A DNA stretch of 64,000 nucleotides, taken from positions 1,302,001 to 1,366,000 of the forward strand of contig NC_042507.1 in assembly GCF_003054445.1 (NCBI RefSeq). Reading direction: 5' to 3'. Position 1 is the stretch's first letter. Every line of letters starts with the position of its first letter. Both the position numbers and the translations under genes were made by a program. This stretch comes from Pichia kudriavzevii. Taxonomy: Eukaryota > Ascomycota > Pichiomycetes > Pichiales > Pichiaceae. This document shows, in pieces, positions 9,730 through 18,207 of the stretch. Below the pieces are notes generated by a model. It worked only from the letters and a program-made list of their open reading frames with translations. It made no database searches and was not told the origin of the DNA.

Positions 9730-10219
9730 GGCGTCTTGCTTATTGCCCAGATTACGGTAGTTGTATAATTCTATTCCATAAATAACCCTCGACAGACTCC
9801 AATTATACACACTTTATTTCATCTTGATGAATTGCCGCGTAGCCCATCAAATTTATTTTCCTCATTCTCTCCCTCTCGAGCTACTAACATTTCTTCTTTT
9901 CTCTTGGTTTCCTTAAAACCAAGGGTGACTATCTCAGATCGGTGCTGGTGCCATGTTTAGCTAGCTTGCTTTTCTTCCCATGGACGTTCTGTCTATTGAG
10001 AATCAAAGAATTGTGAGTGTATCCAGACAATGTCACAATAGCTCCCGGTTAAATATTTATTGCCCTAGAGCAGACTCTCTGGCCTTATTCGCTAACACTA
10101 GACTGACCCATAGACTAGAGTTTGATAGTAGAAAGGCTTACATCTTTATTTTATACTACTCCTTACATGTGTGCACGACCCCTTATACATCTTTGTAGTA
10201 GAAACACCTCTTGTTTGCT
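9730..10219. other. Spacer upstream of EXO70 and downstream of the glucanase gene
   Basis: The 490 bases contain pyrimidine-rich tracts and, on the plus strand, a TACTAAC (9882-9888) followed by a pyrimidine tract and an AG, which looks like a 3' intron end. No matching GTATGT-type donor or coding exon is visible, so I do not call an intron. The short plus-strand frames around 9980-10400 have no recognisable content. Confidence 0.5.
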
Positions 10220-11770
10220 TTACGCAATCTTTGGGTACTTGCGATCGCTCAATGGTTGTGGGAAGAGTCCAATCTCCAAAAGGTCTTTCATACTCCACTC
10301 AATGGCACTCTCGGTCTTGTACGTCCAGAAGAAAAACCCATCGACTTTACTGTATAGATCTAGCTGGCCTTCTATAAACCTTCTCGTATTGTCACGGTCT
10401 TGATCTGTCAGCTTGCTCGGATCATCACTGTATTTACATTCACCAATCACGCCTGTTCCAGCATAGGTATTATCGTATCTTGCACCCCTTCCAACTCCAT
10501 TGAGCCATTTTCCACAATCAGTAAGAGCTGCCGACCATTCTCCAATCACCTGTAGTTTATCAACAGCCATGTATCTTGATACATGCTTCTTCAACGCTTC
10601 AAGATGTTCATCAACCGTATACTTTAGCAAATGCGTTTCAAAGACTTGGTATCTATGATGGTCAAGAACAGTGTGGATAAATTCCGGTTCTAATAGATAG
10701 GCTTCCCAAAATTCAACATCTAAAAATGAATCGTGGTACACAAAATAGTTGTTGGTTATTTGACGTAACAGTTTATAAGCTTCCTTGTCGAATTTAATTA
10801 TGTTTTCTGGTTGATATACATTATGTAAGGGTTCATTCAAATTTTGGTATCCAATGACAACATCTGAATATTGGTCATCTCCATATTTTTCAAAGATATA
10901 TCGAATAACCTCCAAACCGAGGTTGTAATTTGTAATGGGATTCATCCATTGAAGATGATCTCTCCTTCCAGAATTATCAAATCCATTTTGCGAACCAGGA
11001 ATACCATGCAAATCAATCCAAAGTTTCAATCCATGGTTTCTACACCACTCAATCGATTTTTCTAAGTATTCTTCTTGTCCAAAAACATAAGGATCATCTA
11101 TCAGATGTGCAAATGCCCAATATCCAATAGGCAACCTCACAGAGTTGAAGCCGTAACTCTTTATCTTAATAAAATCATCCTCAGTTATCCATGTCTCCCA
11201 ATGGTGTTTCAATCTCTGAAATGAAATATCTGGGCCTAGCTGTAGACAATAATTGTACTCATCTATCGGTGTCCCGGCCTCTGTACCATCTTTGGATGCA
11301 GCTTCATATAAAGATGGGGTTATAAATGGTTCTGTGACTAACCAACCACCCAAGTTGACACCAATAACTTTATCTCTCTTGTAGTTGTATTTTGGTCCAG
11401 TCTTTTCAATATTATAGTAGCTCCTTTGCTTATTGGAGTGTTCATTAAAAAACCTATTGTTGCTCTGGAGTGCCTCTTTTTTATTTTCCTTGCTAACAAT
11501 AATAAGCTGATTTTCTTGATCGCTTGTTCTTGAAATGGAACTACAGTGGAAGCATTCACGGTTGAAATAGTTTACACACTTCACTCCAGGAATACCCATT
11601 ATACAACTATTATTTCTCCTTTCGGAAAGTTCTTGCTCTCTGTAGAAAGCATCTACGTTGGGGGAGAAATGAAACAGCGTTTGGTTCTGTTTTGCAGAAA
11701 CCGGCAGTAGCCAAATCAGACAGAGATAAAAGAGAACGGCATTTCTCATTGAAGATTCGGAAACAATCAT
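10220..11770 (-). CDS. Secreted exo-1,3-beta-glucanase, GH5 family (Exg1/Spr1-like), with a pro-region
   Basis: From ATG 11768-11770 the protein has 516 residues; a second ATG seven codons on gives a cleaner signal peptide (MRNAVLFYLCLIWLLPVSA). The catalytic domain starts at about residue 134 with VIGVNLGGWLVTEPF. It includes SVRLPIGYWAF, the acid/base motif NLNEPLH and the nucleophile motif VIGEWSAALTDC, as in yeast Exg1. Between signal and domain lies a pro-region of about 105 residues with four cysteines (56, 65, 73, 76), ending at a Lys-Arg (131-132) placed like the Kex2 site of Exg1. The likely role is cell-wall beta-glucan trimming, either secreted or wall-bound. No GPI-anchor tail is visible, which argues against Exg2. 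Paralogue assignment (EXG1 or SPR1) is open. Confidence 0.9.
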   Translation of the reverse strand: MIVSESSMRNAVLFYLCLIWLLPVSAKQNQTLFHFSPNVDAFYREQELSERRNNSCIMGIPGVKCVNYFNRECFHCSSISRTSDQENQLIIVSKENKKEALQSNNRFFNEHSNKQRSYYNIEKTGPKYNYKRDKVIGVNLGGWLVTEPFITPSLYEAASKDGTEAGTPIDEYNYCLQLGPDISFQRLKHHWETWITEDDFIKIKSYGFNSVRLPIGYWAFAHLIDDPYVFGQEEYLEKSIEWCRNHGLKLWIDLHGIPGSQNGFDNSGRRDHLQWMNPITNYNLGLEVIRYIFEKYGDDQYSDVVIGYQNLNEPLHNVYQPENIIKFDKEAYKLLRQITNNYFVYHDSFLDVEFWEAYLLEPEFIHTVLDHHRYQVFETHLLKYTVDEHLEALKKHVSRYMAVDKLQVIGEWSAALTDCGKWLNGVGRGARYDNTYAGTGVIGECKYSDDPSKLTDQDRDNTRRFIEGQLDLYSKVDGFFFWTYKTESAIEWSMKDLLEIGLFPQPLSDRKYPKIA

Positions 11771-12118
11771 TTTGAGTACAGTCCTCAAACAAAAGTGGCT
11801 GTGGAACTCAGAACAAGAAGAAGAAAGGGAAAAAAAACAACAAAAACAAAACACTGACCAACCCAATCACTGAAACGTGCCTCTGTATCCATGTAAAAGG
11901 GTATCTCAACAACTACCTTTGCCCATATACATGTTTATCAATATCAGGGAGATATCAAAAAGTTTCCGAAAAGGGAAATCAATTGCCTCGTAATATTTCC
12001 TCGAGGGAAATGCTGAGCCCCCTTGATCAATGCTGTGTTTTCATGTTGATTTTTCAGCGGTTTTGCCTTCTCGTATAGAGGACACCATTTCTTTTATAGT
12101 TTTAGGGCACCAGCAAAC
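11771..12118. promoter_or_regulatory. Divergent promoter region, glucanase / mitochondrial DUF4536-like gene
   Basis: This 348-base spacer lies between head-to-head genes. It is A/T-rich, with a purine run (AAGAAAGGGAAAAAAAACAA type) next to the glucanase start and a CCCCCT at about 12018-12023, which contains the stress-response core CCCCT. No strong TATA box could be assigned to either gene. Confidence 0.4.
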
Positions 12119-12415
12119 ATGGTTCCATCTAACATCCTCAACATTTTTAATCAAGGTGAAAGCTCAACAGCTGTTGCAGATCAGGAGATTTGTCTACCCT
12201 GTCAAATAATGGGAGCATTTACATGTTTTGCAGGAAGTGCATATTTCTTATCCGACTTGCCATTTAAAGATGCAAATCCTAAGCAGAATCCATTATGGTT
12301 CAGGTACGCTTTAAGGACCTCTGGTGTTGCACTTTTCGGCCTTGGTGTGTATCGGGGCACAGAAGGCTGGTTATGGAACACTGACGCTAAATACAAGGAT
12401 TCATTCTTAAAATAG
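12119..12415 (+). CDS. Small mitochondrial DUF4536 (DMAC1/YDL157C-like) protein
   Basis: The 98-residue protein carries a CLPCQ motif (a CxxC) followed by two short hydrophobic segments: GAFTCFAGSAYFLSDLP, and LRTSGVALFGLGVYRGTEGW after a WFRYA motif. This is the layout of the DUF4536 family, which includes human DMAC1/TMEM261 (complex I distal-arm assembly) and yeast YDL157C. A mitochondrial membrane location follows from the family. Support comes from the next gene, CMR1: YDL157C and CMR1 (YDL156W) are neighbours in S. cerevisiae as I remember it, though divergent there and convergent here. Start ATG 12119; molecular role unknown in yeast. Confidence 0.7.
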   Translation: MVPSNILNIFNQGESSTAVADQEICLPCQIMGAFTCFAGSAYFLSDLPFKDANPKQNPLWFRYALRTSGVALFGLGVYRGTEGWLWNTDAKYKDSFLK

Positions 12416-12514
12416 ATAACAATTTTCTTTTCTAGCCAAACAAGCCAATAGTTTATGATTACGATTGAATAGAATGTACTTATAGAGTAGCTACTATAAT
12501 TTCCCACCCCCTCA

Positions 12515-14053
12515 TCAGGTTAGCAAAAACGTTTTACCTGAGGAGTTACCGCCAACAACCCAATTCTCCGTAGGATGAAACGTACACACGGCTGGAACCG
12601 ATGTCATGTTTTCATCACCAATATGTGCTAACATTGTACCATCTCGGCTATAAATGTCAAAGTATTTCTTCATGTTGGCTATTACAAACTTTTCAACGCC
12701 ATCCATAGGGTCCTCTTGCCATCTGGACTTCAAAATCGACACCCATCGACCAGACTGGCAGTTGTGTTTGATTGTAACGTCCGGGTTTAGATTTTCAGCG
12801 ACATCACCCTCCTCCGGTTTCACTAGCGTTTTGGAGTAGCTTAAAATACCCTCTCCTTTGTCCATCTGGAAGATACGAATGCTATCGTCGTATCCATTAC
12901 ATACAATATCTCCGCTTTTATTCCAATCTGTGCAGCTCACACTTAGCCGACTTCTGTAAGCGGCAATACACTGTGGCCCTTTGGCATCTTCATAATCAGA
13001 CCAAACCTGCCTTCTGATCATCCTCAAATCCCATATCCTCATCGTCCGGTCCAAGCTAGCTGATGCAACCAAGTTTGAATCTGTTGGACATGCGGAAAAG
13101 TAACCAATTTTCTTGTCGTGTAGCCTGTAAACATCACACGACTCTCTTCTGATGGTATCCTCTCTCAAATCAAACTTTGCAAATTCACCATTTAACGTTG
13201 TCAAATAGCCAACATTTTTATCTATAAATTTAAAGTCCGATATTCCAGACGCATCTCCCCATTGATCGTCAAATTCAACAATAACTTTTGAAATATTTTT
13301 GGTCAAATCCATCGTTCTAATGGAGCCGTCATAGGAACAGCTCACCACTTCCTCTAATGCCTCGGGTCTAACTGCAATTCTTGCAATATTCTTTCTGTGT
13401 GGATTGAATCTTGTTATAGCCGGTTCATCGTCCCCGTCGTCGTCTACCGCCCAGATACCCAACATACCATTAGTATCACCTCCAAAGACGACTTTTCTTT
13501 TGTTTGATGGGTGAAACTCAATTGTCGTCATACGCGATGTAGTTAACAGGATATGATTGGGGTGGAAGCTTTCATAAAGGGATAATTTTTCCATGTCTTC
13601 TCTTGCTTGCTGGATTGTCTTATTAGCCAATGGTTTGGTCTTAATTTCATCAAAAAAGTCGCCCATAGAGAATGACTTCCCTAGCTTGTCAAGGACAGAG
13701 ACATCACTGATCACTTCCGTTAGTTTCAAATCATCACTTAGTCGAACTGATTCCAAGGCCTTCAGCCTTTCTTTTTCAAGTTTTTCCTCGTCCAATTTAT
13801 CCAGTTCTTTATTTGCCTCCGTGTCTTCAGCTTTGACACCTGCTATTCTTCTTGAACGGCGTAGGGGGATTGGTGCTTCTTTCTCAATCTTAACCTTAGG
13901 TTTCGGCTTATTTTTTGGTTTAGGCTTTGGCTTTATGTTGTTATCTGATTTCCCAAACTCGTTGGCTAATTCCGTCAAGTTGAGCTTCCTTAAAAGCTCC
14001 TTGTTTCGGGCAATATTCGCCTGTCTTTGCTTTTCAAACTCCGAAATGGACAT
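12515..14053 (-). CDS. CMR1: Cmr1-type WD40 DNA-damage-response protein
   Basis: The 512-residue protein starts MSISEFEKQRQANIARNKELLRKL, the N-terminal signature of Cmr1/WDR76 proteins, followed by a basic K/P-rich stretch and the RSRRIAG motif (near 65-71). A seven-bladed WD40 domain follows (about 160-512), with recognisable blades such as ASASLDRTMRIWDLR and VCNGYDDSIRIF. Cmr1 associates with chromatin and histones, moves to an intranuclear quality-control site under replication stress, and influences mutation rate. The length matches the S. cerevisiae protein (about 522). The gene shares a 211-base divergent promoter with the CENP-Q-like gene; an MCB element there fits G1/S expression. 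Confidence 0.93.
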   Translation of the reverse strand: MSISEFEKQRQANIARNKELLRKLNLTELANEFGKSDNNIKPKPKPKNKPKPKVKIEKEAPIPLRRSRRIAGVKAEDTEANKELDKLDEEKLEKERLKALESVRLSDDLKLTEVISDVSVLDKLGKSFSMGDFFDEIKTKPLANKTIQQAREDMEKLSLYESFHPNHILLTTSRMTTIEFHPSNKRKVVFGGDTNGMLGIWAVDDDGDDEPAITRFNPHRKNIARIAVRPEALEEVVSCSYDGSIRTMDLTKNISKVIVEFDDQWGDASGISDFKFIDKNVGYLTTLNGEFAKFDLREDTIRRESCDVYRLHDKKIGYFSACPTDSNLVASASLDRTMRIWDLRMIRRQVWSDYEDAKGPQCIAAYRSRLSVSCTDWNKSGDIVCNGYDDSIRIFQMDKGEGILSYSKTLVKPEEGDVAENLNPDVTIKHNCQSGRWVSILKSRWQEDPMDGVEKFVIANMKKYFDIYSRDGTMLAHIGDENMTSVPAVCTFHPTENWVVGGNSSGKTFLLT

Positions 14054-14086
14054 GTTTACTGATGATGTCTGTAATTCCTTAAGAAT

Positions 14087-14107
14087 TTAGGACAGGACTT
14101 GTCCTAA
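14087..14107. repeat. 8-bp inverted repeat upstream of CMR1
   Basis: TTAGGACA (14087-14094) and TGTCCTAA (14100-14107) are exact reverse complements around a 5-base spacer. They lie 34-54 bases upstream of the CMR1 ATG. This could be an operator-like dimer site or a hairpin in the CMR1 leader. Confidence 0.6.
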
Positions 14108-14164
14108 TAGAATGCCAAACTACTACCATTGCATTTGATGACGAAGGAAAGAAAAAAAAAACTA

Positions 14165-14170
14165 ACGCGT
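14165..14170. promoter_or_regulatory. MCB element (ACGCGT) in the CMR1 / CENP-Q-like divergent promoter
   Basis: ACGCGT lies in the shared promoter, 112 bases from the CMR1 ATG and 95 bases from the kinetochore gene's ATG. It is the MluI cell-cycle box bound by MBF (Mbp1-Swi6), which drives DNA replication and repair genes at G1/S in S. cerevisiae. The functional fit with CMR1 is good. Binding is inferred. Confidence 0.55.
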
Positions 14171-14264
14171 TACGATTTTGAATTTCTAATTTCCCCAAAG
14201 AAAAATGTGTAAATATTATCAACAATAAAGTATTGTTTGCTGAGTCAATTCAAAAGAAAGGCAC

Positions 14265-15392
14265 ATGCTCCCCTCTAAAGACATCAGCGGAATGAGACCC
14301 AAGAGGAAAACAAAAAGAAGACCAACGGCAAAAACAAAAGTTAAGAAGGTGGATTTGGATGTTCTCTCCTCACAATTTTCGCAATCGCAGCAGAGCTACA
14401 GTCAACACATCAAGACTCCAGTAAGGAAAAATAGGGCACCTAACTCTTTGGTACTGCCGAATTCCACTATTTTCTCACCAAGGAAGGACGAAGAGTATTC
14501 TCAGGAAAATGCATACGATTCAGGAAGTGGGAGAGAGACAGAGGAGAAACAAGAGAAAGTCGATGGAACTGATGAAGAAGTAATCGAAGTCGAATCGGGT
14601 TCCTCTAGCGAAGAATCATCCGATGGACTACCTCATAAAAGGCATACAGAATCTAGTAAGGATGGTTTTAAAAAGCCAAAAGGATTGACAAGTTATACTG
14701 CTCCCTTGAATACTAAGAACTGGCAACCATTACCACCACAGGTACATAGTGAACTATCGACGCTATTGAACTTACTGATACCAACATCCGTTGATGATAA
14801 GGAAGAGTACTACGCTAAGGCATTAGAGTCAGAAATAATACGGCCATTGATAGCCAAATTTGCTTCTGTTTATCTCCCGCCTATTCAAAATAAGTCATAT
14901 CGGCAGCTAAGTAATCAACGGTCAAACGAATTTAATTTGAATATGCTAGATCAAGAACAAGCAAGACTGACCTCCAGTTATGATATAAACTCGAAACAGC
15001 TGGATATGCTTGCACTGCAACTTGTGAAGGAAAAGGAAATGATTGCGATAGAGCGTGGATATTTAAAAAAGTTGAAAGAGAATATCAATACTTGGAAAAC
15101 TAGCAAGAACAGGCGTCTTGATAGATTGAAGTCGGAGTTAGGGGAAAAATTTACCAATATCTGTAATTCTTTGAATGCTGCGGACTCTGGCTTTGTTGGT
15201 GCCGATGATATAGATATGGTTCAAGATACAAAAGCAGATACAAATCTCGATGATCCTGACTTGAACAAGAGATTATTAAAACTGAATAAATATTTGACAA
15301 ATTTGGAAACACATGTATCGCCAACTAAGGATTTTCAAGAATCCTTAAAGCAACTATCAAATAAACTACAAAAAAAGAACACTAATTCATAA
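14265..15392 (+). CDS. OKP1: CENP-Q / Okp1-like inner kinetochore protein
   Basis: The 375-residue protein has a very basic N-terminus (KRKTKRRPTAKTKVKK), a Ser/Gln-rich then acidic linker to about residue 125, and a helical C-terminal half. That half begins with KNWQPLPPQVHSELSTLLNLL and continues into a long coiled coil (about 210-310). A 'WxPLP' turn followed by helices and a coiled coil is the layout of CENP-Q/Okp1, the COMA-complex subunit that binds the CENP-A nucleosome in yeast. The length is close to Okp1 (about 406). The call rests on layout and the short motif, so another coiled-coil nuclear protein remains possible. Its last 11 bases overlap the end of the convergent TRL1 frame. 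Confidence 0.6.
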   Translation: MLPSKDISGMRPKRKTKRRPTAKTKVKKVDLDVLSSQFSQSQQSYSQHIKTPVRKNRAPNSLVLPNSTIFSPRKDEEYSQENAYDSGSGRETEEKQEKVDGTDEEVIEVESGSSSEESSDGLPHKRHTESSKDGFKKPKGLTSYTAPLNTKNWQPLPPQVHSELSTLLNLLIPTSVDDKEEYYAKALESEIIRPLIAKFASVYLPPIQNKSYRQLSNQRSNEFNLNMLDQEQARLTSSYDINSKQLDMLALQLVKEKEMIAIERGYLKKLKENINTWKTSKNRRLDRLKSELGEKFTNICNSLNAADSGFVGADDIDMVQDTKADTNLDDPDLNKRLLKLNKYLTNLETHVSPTKDFQESLKQLSNKLQKKNTNS

Positions 15393-17802
15393 AGACATAC
15401 AGGGGAAGACCCTTCATCACTTTTTTCTCATTTAACTCAACGACATTGATATTGTCAGCTTCTTTTCCTGTGTGGTATTTCCTTAGCATAACACCTGCTA
15501 ACATTGGAGGGAACTGCTTGTCAATCGTTCCAATAGTAACGTGCGCATGATCATTGGCATATGATAATCCTACGCTCTCACCATTGTGATGGAATCCAAG
15601 TATCTCAACCTCCACACACATGACTTTAGAATCCCATATGATTCTTTGTAATTCTATATCCATTGTATAATTATCAGGCAAAATACATTTATTATTCGCT
15701 GGGATTTCAACTGATGCATCGGCAAATTTGGTGACTCCAGTCTTGAACGTATTGAGATACAATTCCCAGCATTGTCTTTTCAAATCACCTTCTCTTCTCA
15801 TAGCTGAGTGAACAAGAGTGACATGAAAGTCAGACTGCACTCTATTCAATTGAAGTAGTCTTTCATAAAAATCAATGTTTCGTGATTTGACAGTCTCTAA
15901 TAGGACGTTTGCATCAACAAATGCGCCAAAATATGATGGCTTACGTTTTGTTGGCTTTACTTTTTTGACAAAAGTTGGTTTATATGTTTTCGCCTTCTCA
16001 AATGCTTTGATTATGTCCTCTTCAGCAGGTACTTCCAATTCAACATCAGTGATTATTTCTTTTAATTCTTTCACAATTTTTTTCAGATTAGTTAAGCTAG
16101 AGTCACGTTGAGTGACATCAAGATCAATAATATAATCAAACCTTGAGTCAGGGAGTCTATTTGGAGTAATTGGCTGGAATCTACTAATAAATCCTCTCAT
16201 GATTTTCTCCGCATTTCCAATACCATCGGTTTCCACCTTGATCGACTGATGGTTGTCCCCTCTTCCAACAACTCTTTCCCTTGTAATTTCCCATAGCTGT
16301 TTATCACCCTTTGGGGCGTGATCTAAGAAGTTAAGGCAAATAAACTTCAGTTTTGACTTTGGAATCGTATCATTGCATTTATCAAAGGAATCAAAAATCT
16401 GTTTCCTTTCCTGGACTTTATGGTTGTTCTTATCTATTATTACAATTGGCTTGGATGCAAGCACATCCAATGCAGCTTCAACAAGCTTGTCCTTTCCTGG
16501 TGTTTGGATATTATCATTTTGAACATGTGAAATAAGTTCCGGATATAGCTGTTGTAATCCAACAGCTGTGGTTGTTTTCCCGCACCCAATGGTTGCAACG
16601 GTTATCAATACATACCTATTTGACTTGGTTTCACCAAACTTGAGCTTCTTCATCTCATCCTCCAGGTCAAACATGGTCAGTTCATCCTTAACCATTTGAA
16701 TACCGGTTGTTTTCTTTGACTCAAAGTATTTCTTTCTCAATTCAATGATTCCTTTGTTGTCCATAAAGTTCACTTTCAACTTCTCATCGGTCACAAGGTA
16801 TGGCATGACATATTTGATGTAGTCCATACAAATCAACTTATGCTTACCAAATTTAAGTGTTCCATCGCTGATGAATTGTTTGGTCACCTCCCTCATTTCT
16901 CTATATAAATGGTACGGCTCCTCAAACTTATATTTAAAAAAGTAATCTTGATTGTTTCGATAACATCGTATCACAAAACCTTCAATTTCTTCCCCTTGGA
17001 AGGTACCCGTTTTACTGCATTCGTTCATAAAACTTAGTGTTTCATCGAATGTATTGAATTTCAGATATTTTGTTGGCTTGAAGCCAAACATTAGGGCAAA
17101 TTGTTCCACTTTCTCAATGGGGTATGTGTGGAAATCAACGGTGTTCAAATTTAACCCGTGCAAATACAATCCCGCCTTCTCTTCTTTGTATTCTAGAACA
17201 TGCTCCTCAAAATCATCATCACAAAATTCACATACTGCAGTCATGTTAGATCTATATAGTAGCTCTCCTAGGGTGCTCTGTTCAATATCATTCTCAGCCA
17301 ATTGCTTCAACAATCTCTCTTGGGCCACCATTGCATGGTTCTTGGTCAGGCCTTCATGCTTTCCCGTTGAATGTTTGGAGCAAACCATCAACGTACCATC
17401 CTCCAAACCGGAAATGAAAACAATGCATCCATTACTCTTAACAGTGACACTATATGGACCAGTAGTTTCTGATCTCAAAATATCCTCCTTGACACTCGTC
17501 ATTTCATTCATATTGAAGAATTTGTCGTACCCTCTACACATAATGACACCATCTTCGCTGGTGAAAAGACCACGTGCATATGAGGGCAACCTCTTCCTCT
17601 TACTGTAATAATCCCATTCGTTGAACTTCCAGCTGATCACAGGGATACTGGTCCCATAGATCACATTGTCTATCCTCTTGACACTTTTTTTGTCCTCTTC
17701 AGATAACTTCAACAAGGTTTCAACAAGCGTCCGGGACTTCCCAATTTCCTCTCTTGCTCTTTCCTTGGAAAAGATAAGGGGTTCAAATGATACTGCTGTC
17801 AT
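15382..17802 (-). CDS. TRL1: tRNA ligase (tRNA splicing and HAC1-type mRNA splicing)
   Basis: The 806-residue protein has the three activities of fungal tRNA ligase in order. First is the adenylyltransferase, with Lys122 in TVKSNGCIVF. Next is a polynucleotide kinase with the P-loop TIGCGKTTTAVGL (near residue 405). Last is a C-terminal cyclic phosphodiesterase with two HxT motifs, FHVTLVHSA and HAHVTIGTI. It joins tRNA exons after endonuclease cleavage and the HAC1 mRNA halves in the unfolded-protein response. The frame extends 7 codons upstream to a GTG at 17823; the ATG at 17800-17802 gives MTAVSFEPLIF and a length near the S. cerevisiae protein (827). Its stop codon lies inside the end of the convergent kinetochore gene. 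Confidence 0.97.
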   Translation of the reverse strand: MTAVSFEPLIFSKERAREEIGKSRTLVETLLKLSEEDKKSVKRIDNVIYGTSIPVISWKFNEWDYYSKRKRLPSYARGLFTSEDGVIMCRGYDKFFNMNEMTSVKEDILRSETTGPYSVTVKSNGCIVFISGLEDGTLMVCSKHSTGKHEGLTKNHAMVAQERLLKQLAENDIEQSTLGELLYRSNMTAVCEFCDDDFEEHVLEYKEEKAGLYLHGLNLNTVDFHTYPIEKVEQFALMFGFKPTKYLKFNTFDETLSFMNECSKTGTFQGEEIEGFVIRCYRNNQDYFFKYKFEEPYHLYREMREVTKQFISDGTLKFGKHKLICMDYIKYVMPYLVTDEKLKVNFMDNKGIIELRKKYFESKKTTGIQMVKDELTMFDLEDEMKKLKFGETKSNRYVLITVATIGCGKTTTAVGLQQLYPELISHVQNDNIQTPGKDKLVEAALDVLASKPIVIIDKNNHKVQERKQIFDSFDKCNDTIPKSKLKFICLNFLDHAPKGDKQLWEITRERVVGRGDNHQSIKVETDGIGNAEKIMRGFISRFQPITPNRLPDSRFDYIIDLDVTQRDSSLTNLKKIVKELKEIITDVELEVPAEEDIIKAFEKAKTYKPTFVKKVKPTKRKPSYFGAFVDANVLLETVKSRNIDFYERLLQLNRVQSDFHVTLVHSAMRREGDLKRQCWELYLNTFKTGVTKFADASVEIPANNKCILPDNYTMDIELQRIIWDSKVMCVEVEILGFHHNGESVGLSYANDHAHVTIGTIDKQFPPMLAGVMLRKYHTGKEADNINVVELNEKKVMKGLPLYVFMN

Positions 17803-18207
17803 TGCCGGCTTTGCTAAAGTCACTTTAAGGGAGAAACACTATTGCCTCTTTGAAGGCCAAAGTTTTACCCGTACAGAAAAAAAATTCAGGGCTCATGGCA
17901 CAACGTGGTGTGAAATATACTTCGCACTCAGGGGAATGTCATTTACGGATATAAAGTGACGCATTCAACAAGAGGATTTGTCAGGCAATAACACAATATA
18001 CGTTAGGATGTAATGGCTAGAAATGAGGAGTGAAGGAAAAACTTTTGATTCTATGGACACCTATAATCAACTTCCTAAGTTGGTGGTATGCCCCATAGAA
18101 AGGGGAGGGGGAGGGGGGGGGGGGGGGGGGGGGAATTTCACGGGGAAGAGCACGTAATAAAGTCAGGTAAAGCCATGCCATAATGATTGAGCGTAAATCT
18201 ATAGTCT
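17803..18207. other. Spacer upstream of TRL1 with a long G tract
   Basis: The 405 bases hold the TRL1 promoter side and the region downstream of SER2's start-distal end. Its main feature is the G tract at 18102-18133, listed separately. No RNA gene or reading frame was recognised. Confidence 0.5.
18102..18133 (+). repeat. G-rich tract with an uninterrupted run of 21 G
   Basis: Two interrupted G blocks (18102-18111) lead into a pure G21 run at 18113-18133. The plus strand satisfies the G-quadruplex rule (four runs of three or more G with short loops). A homopolymer this long is also prone to length variation and sequencing error, so its exact length should be treated with caution. Confidence 0.85.

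Noticed and set aside
9730-9810. GTG-initiated extension of EXO70 (and similar GTG/TTG extensions of the glucanase, TRL1, carrier, ABZ2, UBP16, DUR1,2, LRR-polyQ, GID7 and HAM1 frames)
   Set aside because: Yeast nuclear genes rarely use non-ATG starts, and in each case the first ATG gives an N-terminus or length closer to the family.
9882-9888. TACTAAC branch-point sequence followed by a pyrimidine tract and AG
   Set aside because: No 5' splice donor or coding exon was found on that strand, so an intron is unsupported.
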